DNA of 64,000 nt from DATFTE01 sp963802575 (GCA_963802575.1 CAWDJF010000004.1:496001-560000), one strand, 5' to 3'; numbered from the stretch's first letter, positions 33,775 to 43,690 are shown. Numbers and translations are program-made. The notes: generated by a model not told the origin, from the letters alone.

Positions 33775-34680
33775 ACTACGCATTTACGTCAGGCCGACCT
33801 CAACCTTCTCGTTGTTTTCGCGGCTGTTGCCGAAGAGCGGAATATCACACGCGCAGCATCCCGGCTGCTGCTGAGCCAGCCGGCTGTAACCCGTGCTCTG
33901 CAGAGACTCCGCGATACATTTCACGATGATCTGCTGATTCGCACTTCAACCGGTTACGAGCCGACGCCTACAGGACAGCGCCTTCTGCAAGATCTGGCGA
34001 CAATGCTGCCGCGTCTTGACCGTTTAATCGCAGGCGGCGATTTCGATCCCGCGACCGAAGATGCTTCTTTTCGAATCGCGGCTACCGACCACGCTGCATA
34101 CCTCCTCGTGCCGCCCCTCTTCACCTCTGTTTTGCCGAAAAGCACAAAAGTAGAGTTCAGATTTGTCCCGCTGCATGCCGGACAATACGAGGCACTGGAG
34201 AAAGGCAGGCTCGACCTTGTGCTGGACGCAGACCACGACACCGCAACGATTCAGCTGAAAAAAGAGGTTATTTTCGAAGTGGATTTTGTGTGCGTCGTAT
34301 CCCGGAACAGTAAGTTCACAAGAGCAATTACACTCAAGCAATACCTAGCTGCGGAACACGTTGCCGTCGACATTATTGGCGGCGTCCAGACCCATCCAGA
34401 CAGGCACTTGGCCGGCGTTGGTCAGAAGCGGCACTGCCCGCTCGTGGTGGCTCAACACACTGTAGCCATGCGCGTCGCCGCTGTCACAGAGATGATTGCG
34501 ACTGTGCCACGCCGAATGGCTGTCCTCGAAGCACCCAACAAAACGACCAAGATTCTCGAAGCTCCAGCCGGGCTCGTGTCATTCAAATACGTAATGATCT
34601 GGCACCCTAGGATGCAAACCGACGCAGCTCACGTTTGGCTGAGATCAATCATACGGGAGTTGGGGAGACGACTGTCTTAA
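33769..34680 (+). CDS. LysR-family transcriptional regulator
   Basis: 303 residues. The HTH region (LRQADLNLLVVFAAVAEERNITRAASRLLLSQPAVTRALQRLRDTFHDDLLIRT) is nearly the same as in the 30909 protein. The effector domain keeps the shared landmarks (EALEKGRLDLVLDAD, FVCVVSRNSKF, LKQYLAAEHVAVD). The divergent SDR pair (33656 and 32882) is the likely target. Confidence 0.85.
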   Translation: MRTTHLRQADLNLLVVFAAVAEERNITRAASRLLLSQPAVTRALQRLRDTFHDDLLIRTSTGYEPTPTGQRLLQDLATMLPRLDRLIAGGDFDPATEDASFRIAATDHAAYLLVPPLFTSVLPKSTKVEFRFVPLHAGQYEALEKGRLDLVLDADHDTATIQLKKEVIFEVDFVCVVSRNSKFTRAITLKQYLAAEHVAVDIIGGVQTHPDRHLAGVGQKRHCPLVVAQHTVAMRVAAVTEMIATVPRRMAVLEAPNKTTKILEAPAGLVSFKYVMIWHPRMQTDAAHVWLRSIIRELGRRLS

Positions 34681-34837
34681 GAGCGGTGTACTTCGAGAAC
34701 AACGATGCCGAGTCCGGAGAAGTTGCGAAACACGCCAGTAGAAGCCCGACGCTGTACGCAGAATTCTCGCAATGCCTGATTTGCGATGGCTCATGAGGTC
34801 AACACTGCTCTTTATTTATTGTAGGGTAAAGCAGCAA

Positions 34838-35011
34838 CTACCATGGCGTACACGCCCGACGTCGACGTGCAAACATCGGAGACTTGTGGCCATAGGATTT
34901 TCCAATGATGACATTCTTGTAGAAGGCGACGGTGCCATCTGAGTTCATCGCGCATGCACGGCATCTTTGTAAATCGCCACCGACGACAATGATCCTCGAT
35001 CGCGTGCTCAT
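34838..35011 (-). CDS. Unknown 57-aa protein coupled to glgX
   Basis: The ATG overlaps the glgX stop (ATGA), and AGGAGG lies in the glgX tail just before it, so translation is well supported. The product is basic, with two nearby Cys (LQRCRACAMN) and a C-terminal RRRRACTPW. No family is recognised. It is the last gene of the glycogen operon. Confidence 0.6.
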   Translation of the reverse strand: MSTRSRIIVVGGDLQRCRACAMNSDGTVAFYKNVIIGKSYGHKSPMFARRRRACTPW

Positions 35012-37176
35012 GGACCCTCCTGAGTGCTGCTTTTCTTGGGTCGACATAAGACGACAATCGATCTTGGAGCCAGCAGGTATTTCGTCCGTTCTAAAGGGAT
35101 TCCCTCGTCCAAGAAATCATCTGGACTGGGCAAAGCGGTGTCCACGATTCTCTTCCACTCCTGTGCTGTTCCCTCCTGCACATTGAACTCTAGCTCTTCC
35201 CAGTAGGCGTTGATCATTGCGTAGATGTCGTCGTCATCTTGAGAAGCGCCGTGCAGGCAGAATGCCAGGCTGTGCGAGTCGTAGGACAAATCGACCGTGG
35301 CGCCGACGCCGTACCAGGAGACGTCCTCACGCCAGAACCTGCTTCGGCTCAGCGAGGGATGTTGTTTCCGGAACGCAATCATATTCTTGAAGAAACGGAA
35401 AATGTCCTCATTCGACCGGAGTTGATTCCAATCAAGCCATCCAATTTCGTTGTCCTGGTTGTACGGATTGTTGTTGCCAAATTGGGTATTCTGGAACTCG
35501 TCCCCCGCCCGAAACATCGGCGTCCCATTAGATAGGAAGAGCAGACAGCAGAAATTCTTTACTTGCTTGCGGCGCAACGCGAGGACCGCCGGGGAGACAG
35601 CTTCATCCCCTTCCTGCCCACAATTCCAACTGTAGTTCGCGTCGGTACCGTCCTGATTATTATTTCCGTTTTGCCAATTGTGCTTGCGGTCATAGGAGAC
35701 AAGATCGTAGAGCGTGAAGCCGTCGTGGGACGTTACATAATTCACACTCTGGAACGCGTGATAAGCGTCGGCGCGGCTGTCTGGAAACAAGTCATCGCTG
35801 CCGTAGATACGTCGCATGACGTCGGGAACCATCCCTGTGTCGCCCTTGACAAACCGGCGGATGTCGTCGCGAAACCGCCCGTTCCACTGCAGCCAAGTCA
35901 GGCCCGGGAATCCGCGCCCGAGCTGATAAGCGGCTGTGTCCCACGGTTCTGCGATCAAACGCACCCGCCCCAATTCCGGGTCCGCAGCAATCTCACTGAA
36001 GATGGGCGCTTCGCCCCAGTTGAGAGATCCGTCGGCATTGCGGCTGAATATCGACGCCAGATCAAAGCGGAATCCGTCGATATGCATCCCTCGCTTCCAA
36101 TAACGCAGACTATCAATCACCATCTTGCGCACATGTGACTGGCCGAAATTCAAGGTATTGCCCGTGCCGGAGTAATTGGCATAGGGGTTTGCCGGATCGG
36201 AAGAAAGCATGTAATAGCCGGCGCTATCGATACCCTTGAAGCTGTAGATCGGCCCTTTGTAGTCGCCCTCGCAAGTGTGGTTATATACGACGTCTAGCAC
36301 CACGCCGATATCAGCGTCATGAAAGGCTTTCACCATATTCTTGAATTCAAGATGCTGCTCATCCGCACGGTGTGTGCTCGCGTACTGAGCATGCGGCGCG
36401 AAGAAATTCAAAGGCATATAGCCCCAGTAGTCGCCTTCTTGTGGATCACGCTGAAAAACCGGCATCAGTTCTACAACCGTTACCCCGAGTTCCTTTAAAT
36501 AGGGGATCTTTTCCACGAGACCAGCGTATGTCCCGGCCCGCGACGGGTCGACACCTGAGTTTGGGTTCTTGGTGAAGCCTCTGACGTGAAGTTCGTAAAT
36601 GACTGCATCCGACTCATGATACGGAGACCGATGCCCCGACCAGTCAAACACCGTGCGGTGATCGCTCAGCACTCCCAACGGCGCGCTGCCTGCATTGGAT
36701 CCTTCTCGCATGGCCAAGTTCCGATCAAAACCGGGTGGGAAGAAAATGCACTTCGCGTACGGATCGAGCAGAACCTTCTGCGGGTCGAAGCTATGGAGTT
36801 GCGGAATGGTCTCTCCTGATACGGAATATGCGTAATAACAAGCGGCGCCAAGCTTAGTGACTGGGACGCGGCAGTGCCAAATCCGCCCTGACTTGTTGTG
36901 CAAAAAATCCAATCGAAGCGTCAGAAGAGGATTCACCAGATCGGCTGGAGAATAGAGCAATAGAGTGACACTCTCCGCGTGTTCCGAGTGAACCGCAAAA
37001 TTGAACGCTTGCTCCTCTTCGATCCACTTGACGCCAAGTGGCAATGGGTTGCCCTCAGCTTCATCCCATGTCGGACGCCTGGTAGGTGGCGCCGCCACGG
37101 AACGGCCAGTGTCGGCTAAGTTGGCATGCACTTCGAGGTTTGAACTGTTCACAGATGTCTCTTTTTTCATCCGCAT
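35008..37176 (-). CDS. glgX: Glycogen debranching enzyme GlgX (isoamylase type)
   Basis: 722 residues. The N-terminal CBM48 (PLGVKWIEEEQAFNFAVHSEHAESVTLLLY) is followed by a GH13 barrel: VIYELHVRGFTKNPNSGV, DVVYNHTCEGD, GFRFDLAS (nucleophile Asp), LIAEPWD (acid/base Glu) and VTSHDGFTLYD (third Asp). The NQDG/NNNPYNQDNEIGWLDW stretch is typical of GlgX rather than pullulanase. It removes alpha-1,6 branches from phosphorylase-trimmed glycogen. It lies 34 bp after malQ in the same operon. Confidence 0.92.
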   Translation of the reverse strand: MRMKKETSVNSSNLEVHANLADTGRSVAAPPTRRPTWDEAEGNPLPLGVKWIEEEQAFNFAVHSEHAESVTLLLYSPADLVNPLLTLRLDFLHNKSGRIWHCRVPVTKLGAACYYAYSVSGETIPQLHSFDPQKVLLDPYAKCIFFPPGFDRNLAMREGSNAGSAPLGVLSDHRTVFDWSGHRSPYHESDAVIYELHVRGFTKNPNSGVDPSRAGTYAGLVEKIPYLKELGVTVVELMPVFQRDPQEGDYWGYMPLNFFAPHAQYASTHRADEQHLEFKNMVKAFHDADIGVVLDVVYNHTCEGDYKGPIYSFKGIDSAGYYMLSSDPANPYANYSGTGNTLNFGQSHVRKMVIDSLRYWKRGMHIDGFRFDLASIFSRNADGSLNWGEAPIFSEIAADPELGRVRLIAEPWDTAAYQLGRGFPGLTWLQWNGRFRDDIRRFVKGDTGMVPDVMRRIYGSDDLFPDSRADAYHAFQSVNYVTSHDGFTLYDLVSYDRKHNWQNGNNNQDGTDANYSWNCGQEGDEAVSPAVLALRRKQVKNFCCLLFLSNGTPMFRAGDEFQNTQFGNNNPYNQDNEIGWLDWNQLRSNEDIFRFFKNMIAFRKQHPSLSRSRFWREDVSWYGVGATVDLSYDSHSLAFCLHGASQDDDDIYAMINAYWEELEFNVQEGTAQEWKRIVDTALPSPDDFLDEGIPLERTKYLLAPRSIVVLCRPKKSSTQEGP

Positions 37177-37210
37177 CCACTTGCCTTGTCACATATCCGC
37201 CTGCCCATGG

Positions 37211-38812
37211 TCAGCGGGGGCTCGTCGCACCTTCGCGGTCCACTTGCGCCCTGACGGATGTTGCAGGACTGACCGAGCGCTTGGAACTCTCCGTCAAATC
37301 CTGCAACCATTGAAAAGTCTGAGGGGATAGCATGTCTTCTCGGACGCGCCACCGCCAGTTCCCCCCGGGACGACCAGGCACGTTCATACGAGCTTCGCTT
37401 CCCAGGTTGAGCAGATCCTGCAACGGAGCAATCGCGAGCGCCGCTGGTGACGACCATGCCAGCCGCATCAATTCAGGAGCGGCATCCGCATTGGTTCCCG
37501 GCGAACGTTTGAGGTAGTTCCAGAAGTTCTGCCGCTCGTAGTCGGCCAATTCTTCATACCATTGCCGAGTTGTGGCATTGTCATGCGTACCGGTATAGGC
37601 GACTGTATTGTGAATGAAGTTGTGCGGCAGATAGGGGTTGTCCGCATGACCATCGAAGGCGAATTGCAGGACGCGCATCCCCGGCAGCCGAAACTGGTCG
37701 CGCAGGGCCTGCACGTCGGGCGTTATCACACCCAAATCTTCCGCAATGAATGGTAGATGACCCAGCTCTGTTTGCACTGCTTGAAAAAAACTGGCTCCCG
37801 GACCCGCCACCCACTGCCCGGACTGAGCCGTTGGCGCTCCGGCTGGAACTTGCCACGCAGCCGCGAACCCGCGGAAGTGATCCAAGCGAACCACATCGAC
37901 GTGAGCCAGCAGAGCGCGCAATCGATCGATGCACCACCGGTAACCAGTCGAACGCGCGGCATCCCAGTTGTAAACGGGATTGCCCCACAATTGCCCCTGC
38001 GCGCTGAAATAATCGGGAGGAACTCCGGCGACGAAGCGTGGCCGATGCTGCTCATCGAGCAGGAATAGCTCAGGGTTCGCCCAAACATCACTGGAATCCG
38101 GGGAAACAAAGAAGGGTAGATCGCCGATCAAGCTCACGCCCCTGGCATGGGCATGCTCCTTGAGTCGATCGGCTTGGCGGAATAGCAGAAATTGCGCGAA
38201 GCGTACCTGATCAATTTGACTCGCTAACTCTCGCCGAGCCTCGGCGAGAGCACTCGGGCTGCGCTGGACCAACTCTGCTGGCCACTCGAGGTAATAAGCG
38301 CCGTGATGCTTGGCCTTTAGCGCCCGGAAGAGAGCATAGTCTTCCAGCCAATGCGCCTGCCTGGCGCAGAACTCATCATAGGCAGACCACAACTGATTGT
38401 TTCTTCGCTCGCCGCTTTGAAAGTTTGCCCATGCCATTTCGAGCAGCTGCTGTTTGAACGGAATAACGGAGTCGTAGTCGACCGCGTCCGCGGAGAAGTG
38501 AGACTGAGTATCGCTCGCCTGTAATAGTCCGTCCGCGATGAGCTCTCCGGGACTGATCAGCAGCGCGTTGCCGGCAAACGACGACATTGATTGATAGGGC
38601 GAGTTTCCGTAGCCAGTCGGGCCGAGTGGCAGCGATTGCCACCAGCCTTGACAGGCATCGTGGAGACGATCGATCCATGCGAACGCCGATGCTCCCAGAT
38701 CGCCGATGCCGTACGGCGAGGGTAAAGACGTAACGTGCATCAGCAAGCCGGACGCGCGATATTCCGGCGGAAACGGCGGGTTGTTGGTGAGCCCGCCGTT
38801 TCCGCCGCTCAT
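37211..38812 (-). CDS. malQ: 4-alpha-glucanotransferase MalQ
   Basis: 533 residues, GH77. Markers: ASGLLMHVTSLPSPYGIGDLG, WWQSLPLGPTGYGNSPYQSMSSFAGN, LIGDLPFFVSPDSSDVWANPELF, VRLDHFRGF (nucleophile Asp), FIAEDLGVITPDV (acid/base Glu) and YTGTHDNATTRQWY. It transfers alpha-1,4-glucan segments between maltodextrins, feeding longer chains to phosphorylase. The start codon overlaps the pgm stop (ATGA). Confidence 0.93.
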   Translation of the reverse strand: MSGGNGGLTNNPPFPPEYRASGLLMHVTSLPSPYGIGDLGASAFAWIDRLHDACQGWWQSLPLGPTGYGNSPYQSMSSFAGNALLISPGELIADGLLQASDTQSHFSADAVDYDSVIPFKQQLLEMAWANFQSGERRNNQLWSAYDEFCARQAHWLEDYALFRALKAKHHGAYYLEWPAELVQRSPSALAEARRELASQIDQVRFAQFLLFRQADRLKEHAHARGVSLIGDLPFFVSPDSSDVWANPELFLLDEQHRPRFVAGVPPDYFSAQGQLWGNPVYNWDAARSTGYRWCIDRLRALLAHVDVVRLDHFRGFAAAWQVPAGAPTAQSGQWVAGPGASFFQAVQTELGHLPFIAEDLGVITPDVQALRDQFRLPGMRVLQFAFDGHADNPYLPHNFIHNTVAYTGTHDNATTRQWYEELADYERQNFWNYLKRSPGTNADAAPELMRLAWSSPAALAIAPLQDLLNLGSEARMNVPGRPGGNWRWRVREDMLSPQTFQWLQDLTESSKRSVSPATSVRAQVDREGATSPR

Positions 38813-40524
38813 GGCCGGACCTCGTCCCGAGAAACGACCGAGGTGGAACCCAGCGCCTTGTTCACCATTTCCTCGGCTTCCCTCAAAATCGCGTTCAGAT
38901 GGGTCTGGCTCTTGAAACTCTCGGCGTAGATCTTATAAATGTTCTCGGTACCGGAGGGTCGCGCTGCAAACCAACCGCTCTCCGCAACAACTTTCAAGCC
39001 GCCAATTGGGGCATCGTTGCCCGGAGCTTTGGTCAGCTTGGCGGTGATCGGCTCGCCCGCCAGGTCTGACGCCTTTACCGCCTCGGGAGTGAGTTTTTCC
39101 AATTTTGCTTTCTGCTCGGGCGTGGCGGGCGCGTCGATGCGGGTGTAGTAGGGGATGCCGAACTCCGCCGTCAGTTCGCGGTAATGTTCACCAGGATTCT
39201 TGCCTGTTCGCGCGGTAATCTCCGCCGCCAGCAAGTCCATGATCGGCCCGTCCTTGTCGGTCGTCCATACTGTGCCGTCAAGACGGAGAAAACTCGCTCC
39301 AGCGCTTTCTTCTCCGCCGAAACAGTACGAGCCATCCACCAGGCCCGGCACAAACCACTTGAAACCCACCGGTACTTCGCGGAGCCTGCGGCCGAGCTTT
39401 TTAACGACCCGGTCAATCATGCTGCTGCTCACCAGCGTCTTTCCTACCGCAGCCGCGTTACGCCACTGAGGCCGATGTGTGAGCAAATAGCGGATGGCAA
39501 CAGCAAGGTAATGGTTTGGGTTCATCAAACCCACAACCGGAGTTACGATCCCGTGCCGATCAGCGTCGGTATCGTTCCCGAAAGCGACCTGGTACTGATC
39601 TTTCAGCCCGACCAGCCTGGCCATCGCATAGGGACTCGAACAGTCCATGCGAATTTTGCCGTCGTGGTCAACGGTCATAAACGAAAATGTCGGATCAATT
39701 ATTGAATTGGTGACGACGATGTCCAGCCCATAAATGGAATTGATCGGCTCCCAGTAAGGCAATGAAGCTCCCCCCAGAGGGTCCACGCCAAGCGTAAGGT
39801 GAGCGCCGCAAATCGCATCCATGTCAACGACATTTTTGAGATCACGAACGTAGGGTAGGACGAAATCTTCCTGGTGAGTGGTCGCGGACCGGATCGCCTT
39901 AGCGAAAGGAATTCGCTTGACCCCTGCGTTCTCCGCTCGCAACAATTCGTTCGCGCGATTCTCTACCCAGCGGGTCACGTCGGTATCAGCCGGGCCGCCG
40001 TTGGGCGGGTTGTATTTGAAGCCTCCATCCTCCGGCGGATTGTGCGACGGCGTAATCACGATGCCGTCGGCTAGATGTTCCTGGCGGCTACGGTTGTAAA
40101 CCAGAATCGCTCGCGAGATGACCGGCGTCGGAGTTATCCCGTCGTCTTGCTGAATGATCGTGTCCACGTCGTTTGCCGCCAGCACCTCGAGGGCGGTGCG
40201 CTGCGCGGGTTCCGAGACCGCGTGGGTGTCTTTCCCCATATAAAGCGGGCCGTCGGTTCCCTGCTCGCGCCGGTATTCGCAGATCGCCTGAGTAATTGCG
40301 AGGATATGCGCTTCGTTAAATGTGCCGCGCAGGGGCGAGCCACGGTGTCCGCTGGTGCCGAAGCTGACTCGCTGGTTTGGATCGTCCAAATCGGGACGCC
40401 GCTCGAAATACTCCTTCTGCAGGCGAGCCACGTCCACCAGCAACTCCTTCGGCGCTGGTTTGCCTGCTAGCGGCGAAATGTTAGGTTCACCCGTCAGGGA
40501 TTGGGTTTCTAGGGTACTGGGCAT
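38809..40524 (-). CDS. pgm: Phosphoglucomutase, alpha-D-glucose phosphate-specific
   Basis: 571 residues. RVSFGTSGHRGS near the N-terminus, the phosphoserine loop VITPSHNPPEDGGFKYN, the metal-binding FGNDTDADRHGIV, the sugar-binding FGGEESAGASF and the C-terminal phosphate-binding ARPSGTENIYKIYAESF are all intact. It interconverts glucose-1-phosphate from glycogen phosphorylase with glucose-6-phosphate. ATG 40524 has GGAAGGTGG upstream and overlaps the end of glgP by 16 bp, so translation is coupled. Confidence 0.93.
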   Translation of the reverse strand: MPSTLETQSLTGEPNISPLAGKPAPKELLVDVARLQKEYFERRPDLDDPNQRVSFGTSGHRGSPLRGTFNEAHILAITQAICEYRREQGTDGPLYMGKDTHAVSEPAQRTALEVLAANDVDTIIQQDDGITPTPVISRAILVYNRSRQEHLADGIVITPSHNPPEDGGFKYNPPNGGPADTDVTRWVENRANELLRAENAGVKRIPFAKAIRSATTHQEDFVLPYVRDLKNVVDMDAICGAHLTLGVDPLGGASLPYWEPINSIYGLDIVVTNSIIDPTFSFMTVDHDGKIRMDCSSPYAMARLVGLKDQYQVAFGNDTDADRHGIVTPVVGLMNPNHYLAVAIRYLLTHRPQWRNAAAVGKTLVSSSMIDRVVKKLGRRLREVPVGFKWFVPGLVDGSYCFGGEESAGASFLRLDGTVWTTDKDGPIMDLLAAEITARTGKNPGEHYRELTAEFGIPYYTRIDAPATPEQKAKLEKLTPEAVKASDLAGEPITAKLTKAPGNDAPIGGLKVVAESGWFAARPSGTENIYKIYAESFKSQTHLNAILREAEEMVNKALGSTSVVSRDEVRP

Positions 40525-43034
40525 GGTTCCACCTTCCAAATCTCGCTTGCATATTCCGCAATCGAGCGATCGCTCGAAAACTTCCCGGAACTGGCGACGT
40601 TCAAGATTGCTTTCTGCGCCCATGCGCCGGGTTCGGCATAAAGCGTGCCGAGCCGTTCCTGTGCCCGGCAATACGAGGTCAGGTCCGCCAGATGCATATA
40701 GTGGTCGCCCTGGGTCAGAAGCATATCGCGCAAGGGAGCGAATACTCCTGGTTCGTTGCGGCTGAAGTGGTCAGAGAAAATCAGGTCCAGAGCGGCTCGT
40801 GTCTCGGGCTCATTTTCATAATGCCAGTGCGGGTCATACCATGCACGGCTGTTCTCGACTTGCTCCACGGTGAGCCCGAACAGGAACATGTTCTCTTCTC
40901 CGGCTTCCTCCGCCATTTCGATGGTCGCGCCGTCGCGGGTTCCGACGGTTAACGCTCCGTTCATCATAAATTTCATGTTACTGGTTCCGCTAGCCTCGTA
41001 GCCGGCGGTCGAGATCTGGTTGGAGACATCGCTCGCTGGAATCAGCCGTTCCGCCAACGAAACGTTGTACTCCGGGAGAAAGACGACGTTGAGCCGGCCG
41101 CGCGCCGCCGGGTCGGCGTCAATCGTGCCCGCCAGGTTGTTGATGAACTTTATGATGAGCTTGGCCAGCTTGTAAGCTGGCGCCGCCTTACCAGCGAAGA
41201 AAAATGTCCGCGGCACTATCTTCATGCCGGGATTTTCCCGCAGGTGGTTATAAACGATCACAATCCGCAGCGCATTCATCAATTGCCTTTTATATTCGTG
41301 AATACGCTTGATGTGGCAGTCGAAGATAGTGTCCGGGTCCACGACGCGCCCCGACGTTGACTTGAGCCAATTGGCAAACTGCACTTTGGCCTCTCGCTTT
41401 GACTTGAGGAAGCCTTCGCGAACATCGGAATCCTCCGCGAATGGCGTGAGCTGTTTGAGCAGGCTAAGATCCGTAATCCAGCGATCTCCTATGACTTGCG
41501 TGATTTCGCGGGCCAGCGCGGGATTGGCCTCGCGCAACCAGCGCCGGGGCGTCACTCCGTTTGTCTTGTTGCTAAAACGCTCGGGAAACATTTCCGCGAG
41601 ATCCTTGACCGTCGTGGTTCGCAGTAGCTTGGAGTGGACGGCAGAGACTCCGTTGGTGCTATGCGAGCCAACAATGGCAAGGTTGGCCATCCGGATTTTT
41701 CGCCGGCTGCCTTCTTCCACCAGGCTCATGCGCTGCACGCGCCCCTCGTCGCCCGGGAAGCGAACCCGCACTTCATCGAGGAGCCGACGGTTAATCTCGT
41801 AGATGAGTTCCAGGTGACGAGGAAGCAGTGTCTCAAACCACGCCACCGGCCACTTCTCCAGAGCCTCAGGCAGCAAGGTGTGATTTGTGTACCCTAGCGT
41901 CTTCTTGGTCAGGTCCCAGGCCTGGTCCCATCCCAAGTGCACATCGTCGAGCAAGATTCGCATCAGTTCAGGGACCGACATGGAAGGATGGGTGTCATTG
42001 AGTTGAATTGCGGCTTTCTCCGGAAACTTTTCCCAATCCGAGTTGTGACGCTGGAAACGACGCACCAGGTCGGCCATGGAACACGCGACCAGGAAATACT
42101 CCTGCAGAAAGCGCAGCCCCTGCCCCTTCGTCGTCGAATCGTCGGGATACAGCACCCGGGTAAGCGACTCCGCTTGCAGAGTTTCGCCGAGTGCGCCCAC
42201 GAAGTCTCCGGTGCCAAACTTCTCAAAATCGAAATAATCGGGCGCCGCCGCGGCCCAGAGCCGGAGCGTGTTGATCGTCTTGCCGCCATACCCCACCACG
42301 GGACGATCAAACGGGATACCGATCAGGCTTGACGGTCGGTCGGGAATGATTTGAAAATTCCCCTCTTGCAATTTGAACGAGACGTTTAGCTTGATTTCCA
42401 CATTCTCGTGAAGCCGGGCAATCTCCCAGGGATCACCGTAGCGGAGCCAGTTGTCGGGATTCTCTTTTTGCCAGCCATCTACAATCGATTGCTTGAACAT
42501 GCCGTACTCATAGCGGAGACCATAGCCGGTGCCCGGGAGTTGCATGGTCGCCATCGAGTCGAGAAAGCACGCCGCGAGGCGGCCCAAGCCGCCATTCCCC
42601 AGGCCCGCATCCGGTTCCTGCTCGATCAGTTCCAGCCAGTCGATAGCTTTCTCCTGAACGGCTTGCTGCACGATAGGGTCCAGCAGCAGGTTGGTAACAT
42701 TGTTGGCCAACGAGCGTCCGAGCAGGAACTCCATGGAAAGGTAATAAATGCGCTTGGCATTCTCTCGTTCATACGTTGTCTTGGTCAGCACCCAACGCTG
42801 CGCCAGAATGTCTCTCACGGAACGGGAGAACGCCTCAAAGCGTTCTCGCGCACTCGCTACTTTCGGGTCGATTGCTCTGTCAAAAATCAGATGCCGTTCG
42901 TAAAATGCGTTTTCCGTCCCGACAAACGGAATGGGGCCGCACCCGTACTGTTGAAGAAGGTCTGAAACATTGGCTGGGCTCGTCATCGGAATGACTTTTG
43001 CGGGGTCTTGGCGGGGCACACTCTTTGTACTCAT
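40509..43034 (-). CDS. glgP: Glycogen/starch phosphorylase
   Basis: 841 residues, GT35. Markers: RIYYLSMEFLLGRSLANN, DAGLGNGGLGRLAACFLDSMAT, the active-site QLNDTHPS, the glycogen-binding-side FSNKTNGVTPRRWL, and the PLP site EASGTSNMKFMMNGALTVGTRDG with the Schiff-base Lys. It releases glucose-1-phosphate from alpha-1,4 ends. AAGGA precedes the ATG by seven bases. It heads the glgP-pgm-malQ-glgX run, with a DUF2934 gene 177 bp upstream on the same strand. Confidence 0.95.
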   Translation of the reverse strand: MSTKSVPRQDPAKVIPMTSPANVSDLLQQYGCGPIPFVGTENAFYERHLIFDRAIDPKVASARERFEAFSRSVRDILAQRWVLTKTTYERENAKRIYYLSMEFLLGRSLANNVTNLLLDPIVQQAVQEKAIDWLELIEQEPDAGLGNGGLGRLAACFLDSMATMQLPGTGYGLRYEYGMFKQSIVDGWQKENPDNWLRYGDPWEIARLHENVEIKLNVSFKLQEGNFQIIPDRPSSLIGIPFDRPVVGYGGKTINTLRLWAAAAPDYFDFEKFGTGDFVGALGETLQAESLTRVLYPDDSTTKGQGLRFLQEYFLVACSMADLVRRFQRHNSDWEKFPEKAAIQLNDTHPSMSVPELMRILLDDVHLGWDQAWDLTKKTLGYTNHTLLPEALEKWPVAWFETLLPRHLELIYEINRRLLDEVRVRFPGDEGRVQRMSLVEEGSRRKIRMANLAIVGSHSTNGVSAVHSKLLRTTTVKDLAEMFPERFSNKTNGVTPRRWLREANPALAREITQVIGDRWITDLSLLKQLTPFAEDSDVREGFLKSKREAKVQFANWLKSTSGRVVDPDTIFDCHIKRIHEYKRQLMNALRIVIVYNHLRENPGMKIVPRTFFFAGKAAPAYKLAKLIIKFINNLAGTIDADPAARGRLNVVFLPEYNVSLAERLIPASDVSNQISTAGYEASGTSNMKFMMNGALTVGTRDGATIEMAEEAGEENMFLFGLTVEQVENSRAWYDPHWHYENEPETRAALDLIFSDHFSRNEPGVFAPLRDMLLTQGDHYMHLADLTSYCRAQERLGTLYAEPGAWAQKAILNVASSGKFSSDRSIAEYASEIWKVEPCPVP

Positions 43035-43211
43035 TTGATGATCCTTAGTCTTCTGACTTATCTGAAATCGTTAGTGTTCAACATTCAAAGCCAACATCTC
43101 CTCGCTGAACAACCGGGATCAAGCGGTCGGTAATCCCCCTCTTTGCGTTCGATTCCGCCGGAAAGTCACTCTCAAAATCACAAGGGCGATCGCTTCGAGT
43201 CTATTTTCGTG

Positions 43212-43445
43212 TCAGCTATATAGGTCTTCGCCTAGCCCGAGCTCAATTCCTGAATCCCTCAGGTACGCGCGCACGGCTTCTTCGGCTGCAAACCAATCAA
43301 TCTCCGGCGAACCCAGCGGCCGGCCTCTTTTTTCCCAGTGCTGGTAAGCGAGCTTTTGCACAAGTTCATGACGATCTTCTCCATAAAAGCGAGTCAGTGG
43401 CTTGGGTTGCCGCACCCTATCTTCGTTCTTGGATTGTTCAGTCAT
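43212..43445 (-). CDS. DUF2934-family small protein
   Basis: 77 residues. HELVQKLAYQHWEKRGRPLGSPEIDWFAAEEAV matches the DUF2934 core (AYxxWExRGxPxGSxxxDWxxAE). The family is a short helical protein often found next to glycan-metabolism genes; no biochemical role is known. It lies upstream of glgP on the same strand and could be the first gene of the glycogen operon. Directly upstream is the remnant of a receiver gene. Confidence 0.8.
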   Translation of the reverse strand: MTEQSKNEDRVRQPKPLTRFYGEDRHELVQKLAYQHWEKRGRPLGSPEIDWFAAEEAVRAYLRDSGIELGLGEDLYS

Positions 43446-43527
43446 GGAACGCCAGTCTGCTCTTTGGCACTAAAGCGGTATTGCAACCACCCACAGCCAT
43501 ACGCGGGGCCGAGTTGGTGTTGGAGAT

Positions 43528-43690
43528 CTATTCATCCACCGACCATAGGATTCGCTCTGGCGTCTCGGAATATGCTGAAAGCCGGATGATCGGCAGATTG
43601 GGAAACCGTTGCTTGATAAGGAAGGCTACAGCTTTCCGCATCCATGCCCTCCTGTTTGTACTCCAGTAAAACCGCGACGCCCCTTTAGAA
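43528..43690 (-). pseudogene. Remnant of a response-regulator receiver domain
   Basis: On the minus strand one frame reads GVAVLLEYKQEGMDAE (43680-43634). After one extra A at about 43633 the next frame continues AVAFLIKQRFPNLPIIRLSA and then YSETPERILWSVDE, stopping at TAG 43528-43530. Joined, this is the middle of a receiver domain of the kind ending LVDEYV. The phospho-acceptor Asp position is Glu, a further frameshift or stop lies near 43685, and no N-terminal part is readable. The gene is dead or very badly sequenced. Confidence 0.6.
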
